The notes under the pieces are model-generated. The model saw nothing but the letters and a program-made list of their open reading frames with translations. It did no database searches and was not told where the DNA came from. Both the position numbers and the translations under genes were made by a program. A stretch of 8,416 nt of DNA from Ignavibacteriales bacterium (GTDB taxonomy: Bacteria > Bacteroidota > Ignavibacteria > Ignavibacteriales > Ignavibacteriaceae), in assembly GCA_003142915.1 (NCBI GenBank), contig PLNZ01000206.1, positions 1,225-9,640 of the forward strand. The letters run 5' to 3'. This document shows, one piece after another, positions 1 to 6,597 of this stretch; positions within the stretch are counted from its first letter, which is position 1, and each line of letters starts with the position of its first letter.

Positions 1-659
1 AACATCCAGAATTGGATTCCGCTGGTATAAAACATTCGCCTTCTGCTGGCTTCCATAGCGAGGCGGACAAAATCATATTGAACATATTCCATTTGTTTAA
101 TACGGCGGTCAATATTATTACCGGGATCGCCGTAAAGTATGCCTGATTCACGTTCCACTACCTGGAATAAAGTCAGGTGCCCCGGAGGTGCACAAGGATT
201 GTCTTTTGTATGGAATTCCCACATACTATTATCTGAGAGATCATTTTCGGTCATAAATTTTAAAAGGCTTCTTTTGGGTGGAGCCCCTGCTGCACCATGT
301 TCGCTCATATAACGTGCGCTGCAGATAGTATCGATAAGAGTCCGGTAATTACGCATATCACCCGATCGCATTTCGTCAGTATATTCCACATTCGTATGAT
401 TATCGCCGGCAAGCAAAGAATTATTCGGGTCACCGCCGAACGGGCTGGTTGGCCTGAAAACTCTCGAGGGATCTAAGCTTTTTACGAGCGGGGCAGTAAT
501 GGTTGCCTGCATATTTTTACATGACCAGTTTTCCATAGGACGGCTTCCTAATCCCAGCTCATTATCCCCGGCATATAAAATCAAACTTGGGTTATTTCTG
601 ATCATTTTAACAGCGGAGGCAAATTCTGTTTGAAGTAAAGCAACAAACCCGGTATCTTC
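1..659 (-). pseudogene. GH2 beta-mannosidase-like glycosidase, catalytic part downstream of the in-frame stop (partial)
   Basis: Direct in-frame continuation of the GH2 gene beyond the TAA at 662-660. I translated it by hand: 219 codons are open from 659 to 3, starting EDTGFVALLQTEF. It carries the rest of the TIM barrel. NPSLILYAGDNELG holds the expected acid/base glutamate (codon 560-558, residue 460 if the TAA is counted). ARYMSEHGAAGAPP holds the expected nucleophile glutamate (codon 302-300, residue 546). GIQFWM, at the window edge, fits the last barrel strand. The spacing of the two glutamates agrees with characterised beta-mannosidases. No reading-frame change is needed, so one substitution (CAA, GAA or AAA to TAA) explains the break. 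I see no convincing internal start with a ribosome-binding site, so this half is probably not made unless the stop is read through or is a sequencing error. The C-terminus lies outside the window. Confidence 0.82.
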
Positions 660-1937
660 TTAGGGGTAAGACGCACAAGCCAGTAAAAAATCCTGCGTAA
701 CCATAATACCCATTTTATTACAGGCATGCCAGAATGCTTCAGGTTCATAAATGCCGCCTCCCCATGAACGAAGAATATTCATGCCCGCATCCATCGCCTG
801 GTCAAGCACGCGGTTATATTTTTCCTTAGTAATTCTTGCAGGGAAGGGGTCCGCAGGAACCCAATTCCCGCCTTTCGCAAAAATACGTTCACCATTCATG
901 ACAATAGTAAAACTGCTTCCCTTTTTATCTTTGTCAGGCAATTCTTCAATGGTAACAGTTCTGATCCCTGTTTCAATAGTTTTTCGATGTATCTCTTTAT
1001 CCTGCTTATCGTATAAAACAGCAGTAATATAATAAAGAGGCTGCTTGCCCGCGCCATTAGGCCACCAAATTTGAGGAAGGTTAATTTGTGCCTCGAAATT
1101 AATTAAAGATTTATTTACATCAGATGTTTTTTGCCAAACTGTTTGCCCATCCTGATTTGTAATAAGTAACTTCAATTTACCGTTCAACTGATTAACAGAA
1201 GAGGCGGTTACTTGTATTTTTAAATTTGCTTTCTCAGAATTTAGTTCCGAGGTATAAGCAAAGATATCATCAATACGTGAATCCTGATAAGCGACAATCC
1301 GGCATGATCGCCAGATGCCTGCTGTAACGAAGCGGTTCACCCAATCCCAACCAAAAGTGCATTGCATGCGTCTTATGTAAACGCGGGAGGCAGACGTATC
1401 AAAAACAGCAGAATATTTATTACGCGGCTTACCGGCAACAGTTTTTACAGCAGGGGCAAAGCGCACCTCAATTTCATTGGCGCCGCTTTTAAGCCAGCCT
1501 TTGCTAATATTAAATTCATAGGGGATAAACATATCATTCGTTTGACTGAGCAGTTTTCCGTTCAGATAAATGCTGGCATACGTATCAAGCCCGTCAAACT
1601 GTAACATCAGCCATTTGCCGGAAAAATGTTCAGGCAGCGAAAATATTTTTTTATAACGCCATTCCCAATCCTCAACCCACTGGCATTGTTCTGCCTGCTT
1701 ACGCCAGAAAGGATCAGGTATTATACCTGCACTGATCAGGTCCGGGTGCACCTGCCCGGGTACTGTGCCGACAACTTTTATAGTCCGGCTTCCATCGGGG
1801 CTTATCCCGGTTAATTCCCATTTGCCATCCAACTTTAAGATATTTTCGGAATTGAAAGATGAATTTGATTTTGCGTAAATTGTGAATGAAATAGTGCAAC
1901 AAGCAATAATGAACAATATAGATAAAAAGCGTTTCAT
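660..1937 (-). CDS. GH2 beta-mannosidase-like glycosidase, N-terminal part, ended by premature TAA
   Basis: A secreted glycoside hydrolase family 2 protein that would release terminal beta-linked sugars, probably mannose; exo-beta-glucosaminidase is an alternative. Residues 1-22 form a signal peptide ending IYAK. Residues about 35-215 fit the sugar-binding jelly-roll domain (KWLMLQFDGLDTYASIYLNG, GWDWVNRF), about 225-335 the Ig-like sandwich (WWPNGAGKQPLYY), and from about 345 the TIM barrel begins (FAKGGNWVPADPFP, NILRSWGGGIYEPEAFW, QDFLLACASYP). The product stops after 425 residues at a TAA, before either catalytic glutamate, whereas family members usually have about 800-900 residues. The frame continues open beyond the stop to the window edge, so this is one gene broken by a nonsense codon. 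It starts 20 bp after the stop of the preceding unknown gene, probably in one operon, and has no clear Shine-Dalgarno. As a stand-alone product it should be inactive. GH2 assignment is firm; the exact substrate is not. Confidence 0.9.
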   Translation of the reverse strand: MKRFLSILFIIACCTISFTIYAKSNSSFNSENILKLDGKWELTGISPDGSRTIKVVGTVPGQVHPDLISAGIIPDPFWRKQAEQCQWVEDWEWRYKKIFSLPEHFSGKWLMLQFDGLDTYASIYLNGKLLSQTNDMFIPYEFNISKGWLKSGANEIEVRFAPAVKTVAGKPRNKYSAVFDTSASRVYIRRMQCTFGWDWVNRFVTAGIWRSCRIVAYQDSRIDDIFAYTSELNSEKANLKIQVTASSVNQLNGKLKLLITNQDGQTVWQKTSDVNKSLINFEAQINLPQIWWPNGAGKQPLYYITAVLYDKQDKEIHRKTIETGIRTVTIEELPDKDKKGSSFTIVMNGERIFAKGGNWVPADPFPARITKEKYNRVLDQAMDAGMNILRSWGGGIYEPEAFWHACNKMGIMVTQDFLLACASYP

Positions 1938-1957
1938 ACTAATTATAATTTTAGCTT

Positions 1958-3073
1958 TTACTTATCAACTTTATTATCATTTTTATCTGAAGTAGATTTA
2001 CCAAAAGTGCACACTTTGTCCCAGCTTCCCGCACAGAAGTACCAATCAAATGAGTATGAAGCTAAGCCGGGAAGCGGATGTGATAAAACTACAGCAAAAG
2101 TGTGTCTGGGCGCTGCCCATACTGCTCCGTACAGGAGCTTAACATATTCAGCATTCTTCATAATAAAAGCGCTATTGGTAGCCCAGCTTTTGGTTGGAAC
2201 AACTATTGCAAATCCGTCAGTTAGCGATGAATCCTGGTAACGCCCCGTCATGAGTACCGGAGCTGATGCACTTGAACACGGATGAATTTCAGAACAGTAT
2301 TTAGGTGCAAATACAGCACTAAAATTAAAATTCCATGGCGCTGCTCCTTCTAAAAACCACTGGAGAGTGTCCGGTTCCCCTGGCCGTATATTAACAACTG
2401 TCTGATGAAGTTTCAGGTAATATTTTGGTTCCCCATCAGGATTTGGAATCCAGTTTGCATCGGTTTCAATTATATACGGAGTTGAATAACCCGGAGGAAA
2501 ATTTTCGCTTAACTTTCCTTTCCATACTGCAATGAACGGATTGCTTTCAAACGAGTTGTTTACACCAGCATCTATCATGACGGCAAATGCCCTCATTGAT
2601 TTATCTCCATCGCAAGCCATACCGGTAGTAGTAGATGCGACATCCATACTTGTTCCACCCTGGCTCGGGTGAAATGCTGACCAGTATGGGCTCAATCCCT
2701 TTAAATCTTCCTCTTTGCCGTTTCGAAAATGAAACATTTCAATGTTGGCTCCGGCGCTATGACCATATAGCAGTTCATGCCCATGGTAGCGTAGAGAAAT
2801 TAATGTGGCGCCGTGTGTTAAATCGAACCTGGCTTCCTGTTCTCCTGCCGGATCGCGAAGTACTACTACCTGTACTGTTTTTAAAATCTCACGCGACTGC
2901 CAGTAATTGACTATGTTTACGGGATATTCTTCAAATTGGCCTCTAACGTCAGGCATTTTCTGGCAATTCACAGGGCCGTTGAACAAAACAATAAGAGCAG
3001 AAAATATGATTAAACATTTTAATCTCAGTTTGTAACAGAGTGGAGTTTGATGTTTATAAATTTCTGTTTTCAT
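1958..3073 (-). CDS. Secreted protein of unknown function, paralogue of its upstream neighbour
   Basis: A 371-residue protein I do not recognise as a named family. It is clearly homologous to the product of the preceding gene. Both share, in order: VVL-DPA-EQ (here 70-79), a FD--GA--S--Y segment (83-96), TG-AC-G (150-156), AVW-G (182-186), YS-PY--ET-A-W--NP-GEP-YYL-L (197-222), a DG-AI--P segment (286-293) and a C-terminal SF-WY---G-WD pattern (341-352). A long N-terminal hydrophobic stretch (about 19-33) suggests export; NCQ near 36-38 does not fit a standard lipobox. The start at 3073 is well supported: AAGGAGG lies just upstream with good spacing, and ATG overlaps the preceding TGA as ATGA, implying translational coupling. 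The GH2 gene follows after 20 bp. The strand-rich pattern with a GA-L-S segment could fit a mutarotase-like beta-sandwich, but that is a guess. A glycan-related role is inferred only from the neighbours. Confidence 0.85.
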   Translation of the reverse strand: MKTEIYKHQTPLCYKLRLKCLIIFSALIVLFNGPVNCQKMPDVRGQFEEYPVNIVNYWQSREILKTVQVVVLRDPAGEQEARFDLTHGATLISLRYHGHELLYGHSAGANIEMFHFRNGKEEDLKGLSPYWSAFHPSQGGTSMDVASTTTGMACDGDKSMRAFAVMIDAGVNNSFESNPFIAVWKGKLSENFPPGYSTPYIIETDANWIPNPDGEPKYYLKLHQTVVNIRPGEPDTLQWFLEGAAPWNFNFSAVFAPKYCSEIHPCSSASAPVLMTGRYQDSSLTDGFAIVVPTKSWATNSAFIMKNAEYVKLLYGAVWAAPRHTFAVVLSHPLPGLASYSFDWYFCAGSWDKVCTFGKSTSDKNDNKVDK

Positions 3074-4116
3074 TGAACACCTCCTTCTAAGCCAAGCTTA
3101 CGGGAAAATTGCAGAGCATTATCCCAGGGGCCAACCATTATATACCACACAAAACTTTTCGATGCCACGCCATCCAGAGACTCAGATGAAGAAAGATGAA
3201 AACTATGGTTACGCCACATATAATCGCTATTGAAACCGCCGCCAATTTTACTATGCTGGAAGTTACTGTCCGGCATGGCGATAGCTAATCCATCCTTGCA
3301 GGTTGAATCGGTGTACCAGCCTCCGGACATATAATTATTTTTGGAGAATGAACACGGGCAGTTTTCCGGGCTTATTGCACGGACACTATATCGCCAGGTT
3401 TGGTAATCGGCAAAGTCATAATCCAGTGGCCCCATTTTTTCGTCTGTAAGATGAGTAATCCGCTCGTCAAGCACCAGATAATATTCAGGTTCACCACCGG
3501 GATTTTTGACCCAATGAGCTTTGGTTTCAAGAGTATAAGGGGAGGAATAGCTTGTTGGAATTGTAGTGTCAACTCTTCCGCCCCATACCGCCAAAATCGG
3601 GTGTGGGTAAAATCCGTTATTATGATTGAAATCCAGCATCATCGTGATAATATCCACCGAATCTGTGCCATAACATGCGACACCAGTAACAGGCGACATA
3701 GTTGTTCCATCACCGGCTTGTGTCGGGTTATAATCTCCTTCCCAGGGGCCGTCATTTCTTTGATTATGAAAAGCCATTTGCAATAACCCTCCTCCATTAT
3801 AACCCCATATATATTCTTCATTTTTATATTTGAATGAAACGATCGCCCCACCCTCAGCCATATCAAATAGAACGGTTTGTTCGTCAGCCGGATCTTTTAA
3901 TACGACTGCCTGATCTACTTCTCCCGGCTGCATTGTAAAATATGTAATTTGGCCGCTTACGCGAACTGCTTCCTTGTCCTCGGGTGTGGGTAATCTTTGT
4001 AATTCCCGGTTGGCCGTGCTGTTTGTTGAATTATTCAATGATTGGGCTTTAATGGTTACAGTTAGGAGTAAGCAGAATAGTATTAAACAAACATGTAAAG
4101 TTTTTTTTTCTTGCAT
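3070..4116 (-). CDS. Secreted protein of unknown function, first gene of the minus-strand operon
   Basis: A 348-residue exported protein without a recognised name. The signal peptide covers about residues 1-25 (basic start, LILFCLLLTV core, probable cut after IKAQ), followed by a low-complexity N/S/T linker (26-37). The rest shares the ordered motifs of the following gene: VVLKDPADEQ (71-80), LFDMAEGGAIVSFKY (83-97), TGVACYG (144-150), AVWGG (176-180), YSSPYTLETKAHWVKNPGG (189-207) with EPEYYL just after, DGLAIAMP (274-281) and SFVWYIMVGPWD (321-332). This points to tandem duplication and divergence within an operon. The stop TGA overlaps the next ATG. The ribosome-binding site is weak (GGGATC some 10 bases upstream). 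An A9 run covers codons 3-6. The gene lies next to the divergent control region, so it is probably the first transcribed. A carbohydrate-binding or mutarotase-like role is possible but unproven. Confidence 0.85.
   Translation of the reverse strand: MQEKKTLHVCLILFCLLLTVTIKAQSLNNSTNSTANRELQRLPTPEDKEAVRVSGQITYFTMQPGEVDQAVVLKDPADEQTVLFDMAEGGAIVSFKYKNEEYIWGYNGGGLLQMAFHNQRNDGPWEGDYNPTQAGDGTTMSPVTGVACYGTDSVDIITMMLDFNHNNGFYPHPILAVWGGRVDTTIPTSYSSPYTLETKAHWVKNPGGEPEYYLVLDERITHLTDEKMGPLDYDFADYQTWRYSVRAISPENCPCSFSKNNYMSGGWYTDSTCKDGLAIAMPDSNFQHSKIGGGFNSDYMWRNHSFHLSSSESLDGVASKSFVWYIMVGPWDNALQFSRKLGLEGGVQ
3074..3090 (-). promoter_or_regulatory. Strong Shine-Dalgarno for the second paralogue
   Basis: On the minus strand AAGGAGG lies about six bases before the ATG at 3073, inside the last codons of the preceding gene. 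Combined with the ATGA stop/start overlap it fixes the start and suggests coupled translation of the pair. The other genes in the window have only weak purine-rich sites, so this one stands out. Confidence 0.8.
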
Positions 4117-4160
4117 AGTATTTTTGATCCCGTTTAATAATTATTTTTTCAATATTTCCT

Positions 4161-4180
4161 TTTCAATTTGAATTGAAAAT
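4161..4180. promoter_or_regulatory. 9-bp perfect inverted repeat in the minus-strand operon leader
   Basis: TTTTCAATT at 4161-4169 and AATTGAAAA at 4172-4180 are exact reverse complements separated by two bases. It lies about 45 bp before the ATG at 4116. It could be a second type of operator or a weak A/U-rich RNA hairpin; no U-tract or GC stem supports a terminator. Confidence 0.4.
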
Positions 4181-4230
4181 CTGTATTCAGGAAAACAAAA
4201 TATTAGAACCTATAATTGTTGTACAAATCA

Positions 4231-4256
4231 CTTAATGCTTTGCGAAATGCTTTAAG
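4231..4256. promoter_or_regulatory. 26-bp CG-centred imperfect palindrome, candidate operator
   Basis: The two strands agree at 20 of 26 positions about a central CG (4243-4244). The arms are CTTAA and TTAAG, with GC and TT/AA pairs between them. Even length, central CG and position over the presumed start of the minus-strand transcript resemble LacI-type operators. It also contains TTGCGAAA, one of the repeated boxes of this spacer. The binding protein is unknown. Confidence 0.5.
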
Positions 4257-4259
4257 TAA

Positions 4260-4286
4260 ATTATTAAGGTAATGTTTTAAAGTCAA
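4260..4286 (-). promoter_or_regulatory. Candidate promoter for the minus-strand operon
   Basis: Read on the minus strand, TTGACT (4286-4281) is followed by AATAAT (4265-4260) after 15 bp, or by TAATTT (4263-4258) after 17 bp. The 26-bp palindrome at 4231-4256 lies immediately downstream, where transcription would begin. This mirrors the arrangement at the GH51 promoter. The -10 is weak and the spacing not ideal, so confidence is limited. Confidence 0.35.
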
Positions 4287-4337
4287 TGGTGTTATTAAAT
4301 AATTTTTTATTCTAACCTGTTCATATAAAAATAATTC

Positions 4338-4367
4338 TTGACAATGATTACGTAAAACCAATATATT
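4338..4367 (+). promoter_or_regulatory. Candidate sigma-70-like promoter for the GH51 gene
   Basis: TTGACA at 4338-4343 is followed after 18 bp by TATATT at 4362-4367, a near-consensus housekeeping pair. Transcription would start around 4374, leaving a leader of about 150 bases before the ATG at 4525. A perfect TTACGTAA lies in the spacer and another CG-centred box lies just after the -10, so repression by occlusion is plausible. The motif differs from the TTTG/TAnnTTTG pattern known for Bacteroides. Confidence 0.5.
4348..4355. promoter_or_regulatory. Perfect TTACGTAA palindrome in the GH51 promoter spacer
   Basis: An 8-bp perfect palindrome between the -35 and -10. Its central CG lies 32 bp, about three helical turns, before the CG of TTTCGTAA at 4380-4387. 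Short on its own; its value comes from the matching boxes nearby. Confidence 0.4.
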
Positions 4368-4388
4368 TTACTTAATCGTTTTCGTAAA
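4367..4388. promoter_or_regulatory. CG-centred inverted repeat at the GH51 promoter, candidate operator
   Basis: TTTAC at 4367-4371 and GTAAA at 4384-4388 form a perfect 5-bp inverted repeat around a central CG (4377-4378), with AA/TT pairs inside. It overlaps the end of the -10 and the predicted transcription start. The stretch 4370-4388 also matches 4230-4248 as a direct repeat at 14 of 19 positions (ACTTAATnnTTTnCGnAA), which links the two promoters. Confidence 0.5.
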
Positions 4389-4524
4389 TATGCCCGTTGG
4401 TTCTATGGGATGGGTTAATTGTCAGATTAAAAATAGCTGAAACAGCAGTTTCGTTAAAAAAAATAATGATGCATTGATATAAATGCTTTAATCACTTCCA
4501 AATTTGAAATTAAGAAAGAATATT

Positions 4525-6597
4525 ATGATGGTTAAAAAACTTCTAGTGTACATACTTACATTGTTCTTCCTGGGTTGCAACCTAAAGATATACTCACAAA
4601 CTGCCTCAATCATAGTTAATGTAAATGAAAAAGGGGCGCGGATTAGCCCGTTGCAGTACGGTATGTTTTATGAAGAAATCCAGCATGCAGGCGACGGCGG
4701 TTTATATGCTGAAATGTTAGAGAACCGTTCTTTTGAAGAATATCGAAACGGATGGGAGTTTGAAAAACTTCTTGGTAAAGGTATAATGCCGGTAATGGAT
4801 GATTTGAAAAATATAAAAGGATGGCAATTGAACGGTAATGGTAAAATGATATTAGACCAGTCGGATCCGTTAAATGATAATAACCCTACTTCTTTGAAGG
4901 TAGAACTGAATGGTGAAGTATCCATTATTAATGCCGGGTTTTTGCCGGACGGCCAACAAGAGGGAATTGGTGTTGGTCTTGCCTGTAATGAAAATGAAAA
5001 GCTTGAGCTGTCATTTTATGCTAAAGCCAATGCAGATTTCAACGGGAAAATAATTGTGCAGCTTGAAGGAAAAGACGGTAAAATACTTGCGGAGAAATCA
5101 CTGGAAGGAATTACAAATAAGTGGAAAAAATTTAGTACCGAATTATTATCAAACAATACCGATCTGAGTGCACGGCTGGTGTTGAGAGCTAATGGTACCG
5201 GAGCATTGTGGCTTGATATGGTCTCCCTTTTTCCCAAAGATACCTTCAAAAACCGTCCGAACGGGTTACGAAAAGATATAGCTGAAATGTTGGAAGCATT
5301 AAAGCCGTCTTTTATCCGGTTTCCCGGTGGATGTTTTGTGGAAGGACTTTATCAGTTAAATGAGGCATGGCGGCCTTTAAAAACTTTAGGTGATGTTGCC
5401 GAGAGACCCGGCTTACCCGGAGCACGCTGGCAATATGGTTCTACAGATGGTTTAGGGTACTATGAAATGCTGCAAATGTGCGAGGACTTCAATGCTAAAC
5501 CACTTCTGGTGATAAATACAGCAATGAGTCACGGTGATGAGGGAATTGTTCGCTATGATGACCCAAATACTCAGTTCCCAGATTTCCTAAATGAAACTCT
5601 GAACGCAATTAAATATGCGAATGACGATATGAATACTAAATGGGGTGCCGAACGAGCATCGGATGGTCATCCAAAACCATTTAATTTAAATTATATGGAG
5701 ATAGGTAATGAAGACGGTGATTTTCCTTCTTATGATGATAGATATGGAATATTCTATAAGAAGATAAAAGAAAAAAATCCAATGATGAATTTTATTGCAA
5801 ATGCTAAATTAAACACACAAGGATATCCCAAAAATGAGCCTGTTGAAATAATAGATGAGCATTACTATACATCAGTGGGCTGGTGCATAGAAAATTTTCA
5901 TAAATATGATTCATATGATCGGAAAGGGCCAAAAGTTTATTTAGGCGAGTTCGGTGTAACCGATGACCCGGCATTTCAAACAAATAAAGATATTAACAAT
6001 TTAAGAACAGCATTGGGTGAAGCAATCTTTTGGCTGGGTGCCGAACGTAATTCCGATATTGTAGTCATGACCTCATTCGCGCCACTACTCTGCCGGTTGG
6101 ACCAAAAAATGTGGCCATCAAATTTAATATATTTTGATCAGGCACGTGTATTTGGCTCTCCATCATATTATGTTATAAAAATGTTATCTAACAACAGCGG
6201 TGATGTAAATCTTTCTGTAAAAAGTGTAAGCAATCCGGTAATAATTAAGACGGAGATACCGAGTCAAAAAAATAGGGAAAGGTTTACCGATTGTAAATTT
6301 CCCGAAAGTATTTATGCCGGCGCTACATTAAATGAAAAAACCAGTGAAGTAATTCTTAAAGTAATTAATTTTTCTCCATCTCCTCAATCAGCCACAATAA
6401 CCTTAGAAGGTATAAAGGAAATTTCGGGTAATTGCACAGCAGAGATTTTGTTTAACAAAAACATTACTGCCATTAATTCATTTGATGATCCTCTCAATGT
6501 TGTGCCTAAAACTAAAAAGATTTCATGCAGCGGTAAAGAATTAAAATATGAATTAAAGGAGAATTCATTTACAATAATCAGAATACCTATAGAGTAA
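4525..6597 (+). CDS. Secreted GH51 alpha-L-arabinofuranosidase
   Basis: A 690-residue exo-enzyme expected to remove alpha-L-arabinofuranosyl side chains from arabinan, arabinoxylan or arabinogalactan outside the cytoplasm. Residues 1-24 form a signal peptide ending KIYSQ. PLQYGMFYEEIQHAGDGGLY with AEMLENRSFE (about 42-71) is the GH51 N-terminal signature. Residues about 95-235 look like an inserted CBM-type beta-sandwich (WLDMVSLFP at its end). The barrel follows with FIRFPGGCFVEG and the substrate-site stretch WQYGSTDGLGYYE. The acid/base glutamate is in MEIGNEDG (residue 396, codon 5710-5712) and the nucleophile in YLGEFGVTD (residue 475, codon 5947-5949). A C-terminal beta-sandwich ends the protein. 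Both catalytic residues are present and the length is normal, so it should be active. I chose ATG 4525, preceded by purine-rich AAGAAAG; a TTG at 4504 and ATG 4528 are alternatives. It is transcribed away from the GH2 operon. Family assignment is firm; the polymer is inferred. Confidence 0.93.
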   Translation: MMVKKLLVYILTLFFLGCNLKIYSQTASIIVNVNEKGARISPLQYGMFYEEIQHAGDGGLYAEMLENRSFEEYRNGWEFEKLLGKGIMPVMDDLKNIKGWQLNGNGKMILDQSDPLNDNNPTSLKVELNGEVSIINAGFLPDGQQEGIGVGLACNENEKLELSFYAKANADFNGKIIVQLEGKDGKILAEKSLEGITNKWKKFSTELLSNNTDLSARLVLRANGTGALWLDMVSLFPKDTFKNRPNGLRKDIAEMLEALKPSFIRFPGGCFVEGLYQLNEAWRPLKTLGDVAERPGLPGARWQYGSTDGLGYYEMLQMCEDFNAKPLLVINTAMSHGDEGIVRYDDPNTQFPDFLNETLNAIKYANDDMNTKWGAERASDGHPKPFNLNYMEIGNEDGDFPSYDDRYGIFYKKIKEKNPMMNFIANAKLNTQGYPKNEPVEIIDEHYYTSVGWCIENFHKYDSYDRKGPKVYLGEFGVTDDPAFQTNKDINNLRTALGEAIFWLGAERNSDIVVMTSFAPLLCRLDQKMWPSNLIYFDQARVFGSPSYYVIKMLSNNSGDVNLSVKSVSNPVIIKTEIPSQKNRERFTDCKFPESIYAGATLNEKTSEVILKVINFSPSPQSATITLEGIKEISGNCTAEILFNKNITAINSFDDPLNVVPKTKKISCSGKELKYELKENSFTIIRIPIE

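Larger units (their letters stand above)
4117..4503. promoter_or_regulatory. Divergent intergenic control region
   Basis: A roughly 390-bp A/T-rich spacer between the minus-strand operon and the plus-strand GH51 gene. I see no gene in it. It holds a candidate promoter in each direction, three CG-centred boxes fitting TTnCGnAA (4240-4247, 4348-4355, 4380-4387), a weaker fourth (TTTCGTTA, 4449-4456), a 26-bp imperfect palindrome and a separate near-perfect palindrome in the minus-strand leader. This density of symmetric sites is what a jointly controlled sugar-utilisation locus would show. The regulator is not encoded in the window. Confidence 0.6.

Noticed and set aside
660..662. Reassigned TAA (alternative genetic code) as an explanation for the GH2 stop
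   Set aside because: TAA ends the GH51 gene (6595-6597) and the second paralogue (1960-1958) at natural points, so it acts as a normal stop in this genome. The other in-frame TAA (6920-6918) is in an already damaged transposase fragment.
751..1032. Plus-strand open frame opposite the GH2 gene
   Set aside because: It lies wholly antisense to a well-supported glycosidase domain, has no family-like motifs and no ribosome-binding site. It is a shadow frame.
3400..3786. Plus-strand frame of 128 codons opposite the first paralogue
   Set aside because: It is antisense to motifs conserved between the two paralogues, which explain the sequence better. Composition is unlike a real protein and no start signal is seen.
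4504..4524. TTG at 4504 as the GH51 start
   Set aside because: It lacks an upstream ribosome-binding site. Starting there would add seven residues before the basic region of the signal peptide, whereas ATG 4525 follows a purine-rich stretch at suitable distance.
4544..4578. GH51 protein as a lipoprotein (FFLGC)
   Set aside because: The residues before the cysteine fit a lipobox poorly, and a better ordinary cleavage site follows at IYSQ. Not excluded, but not called.
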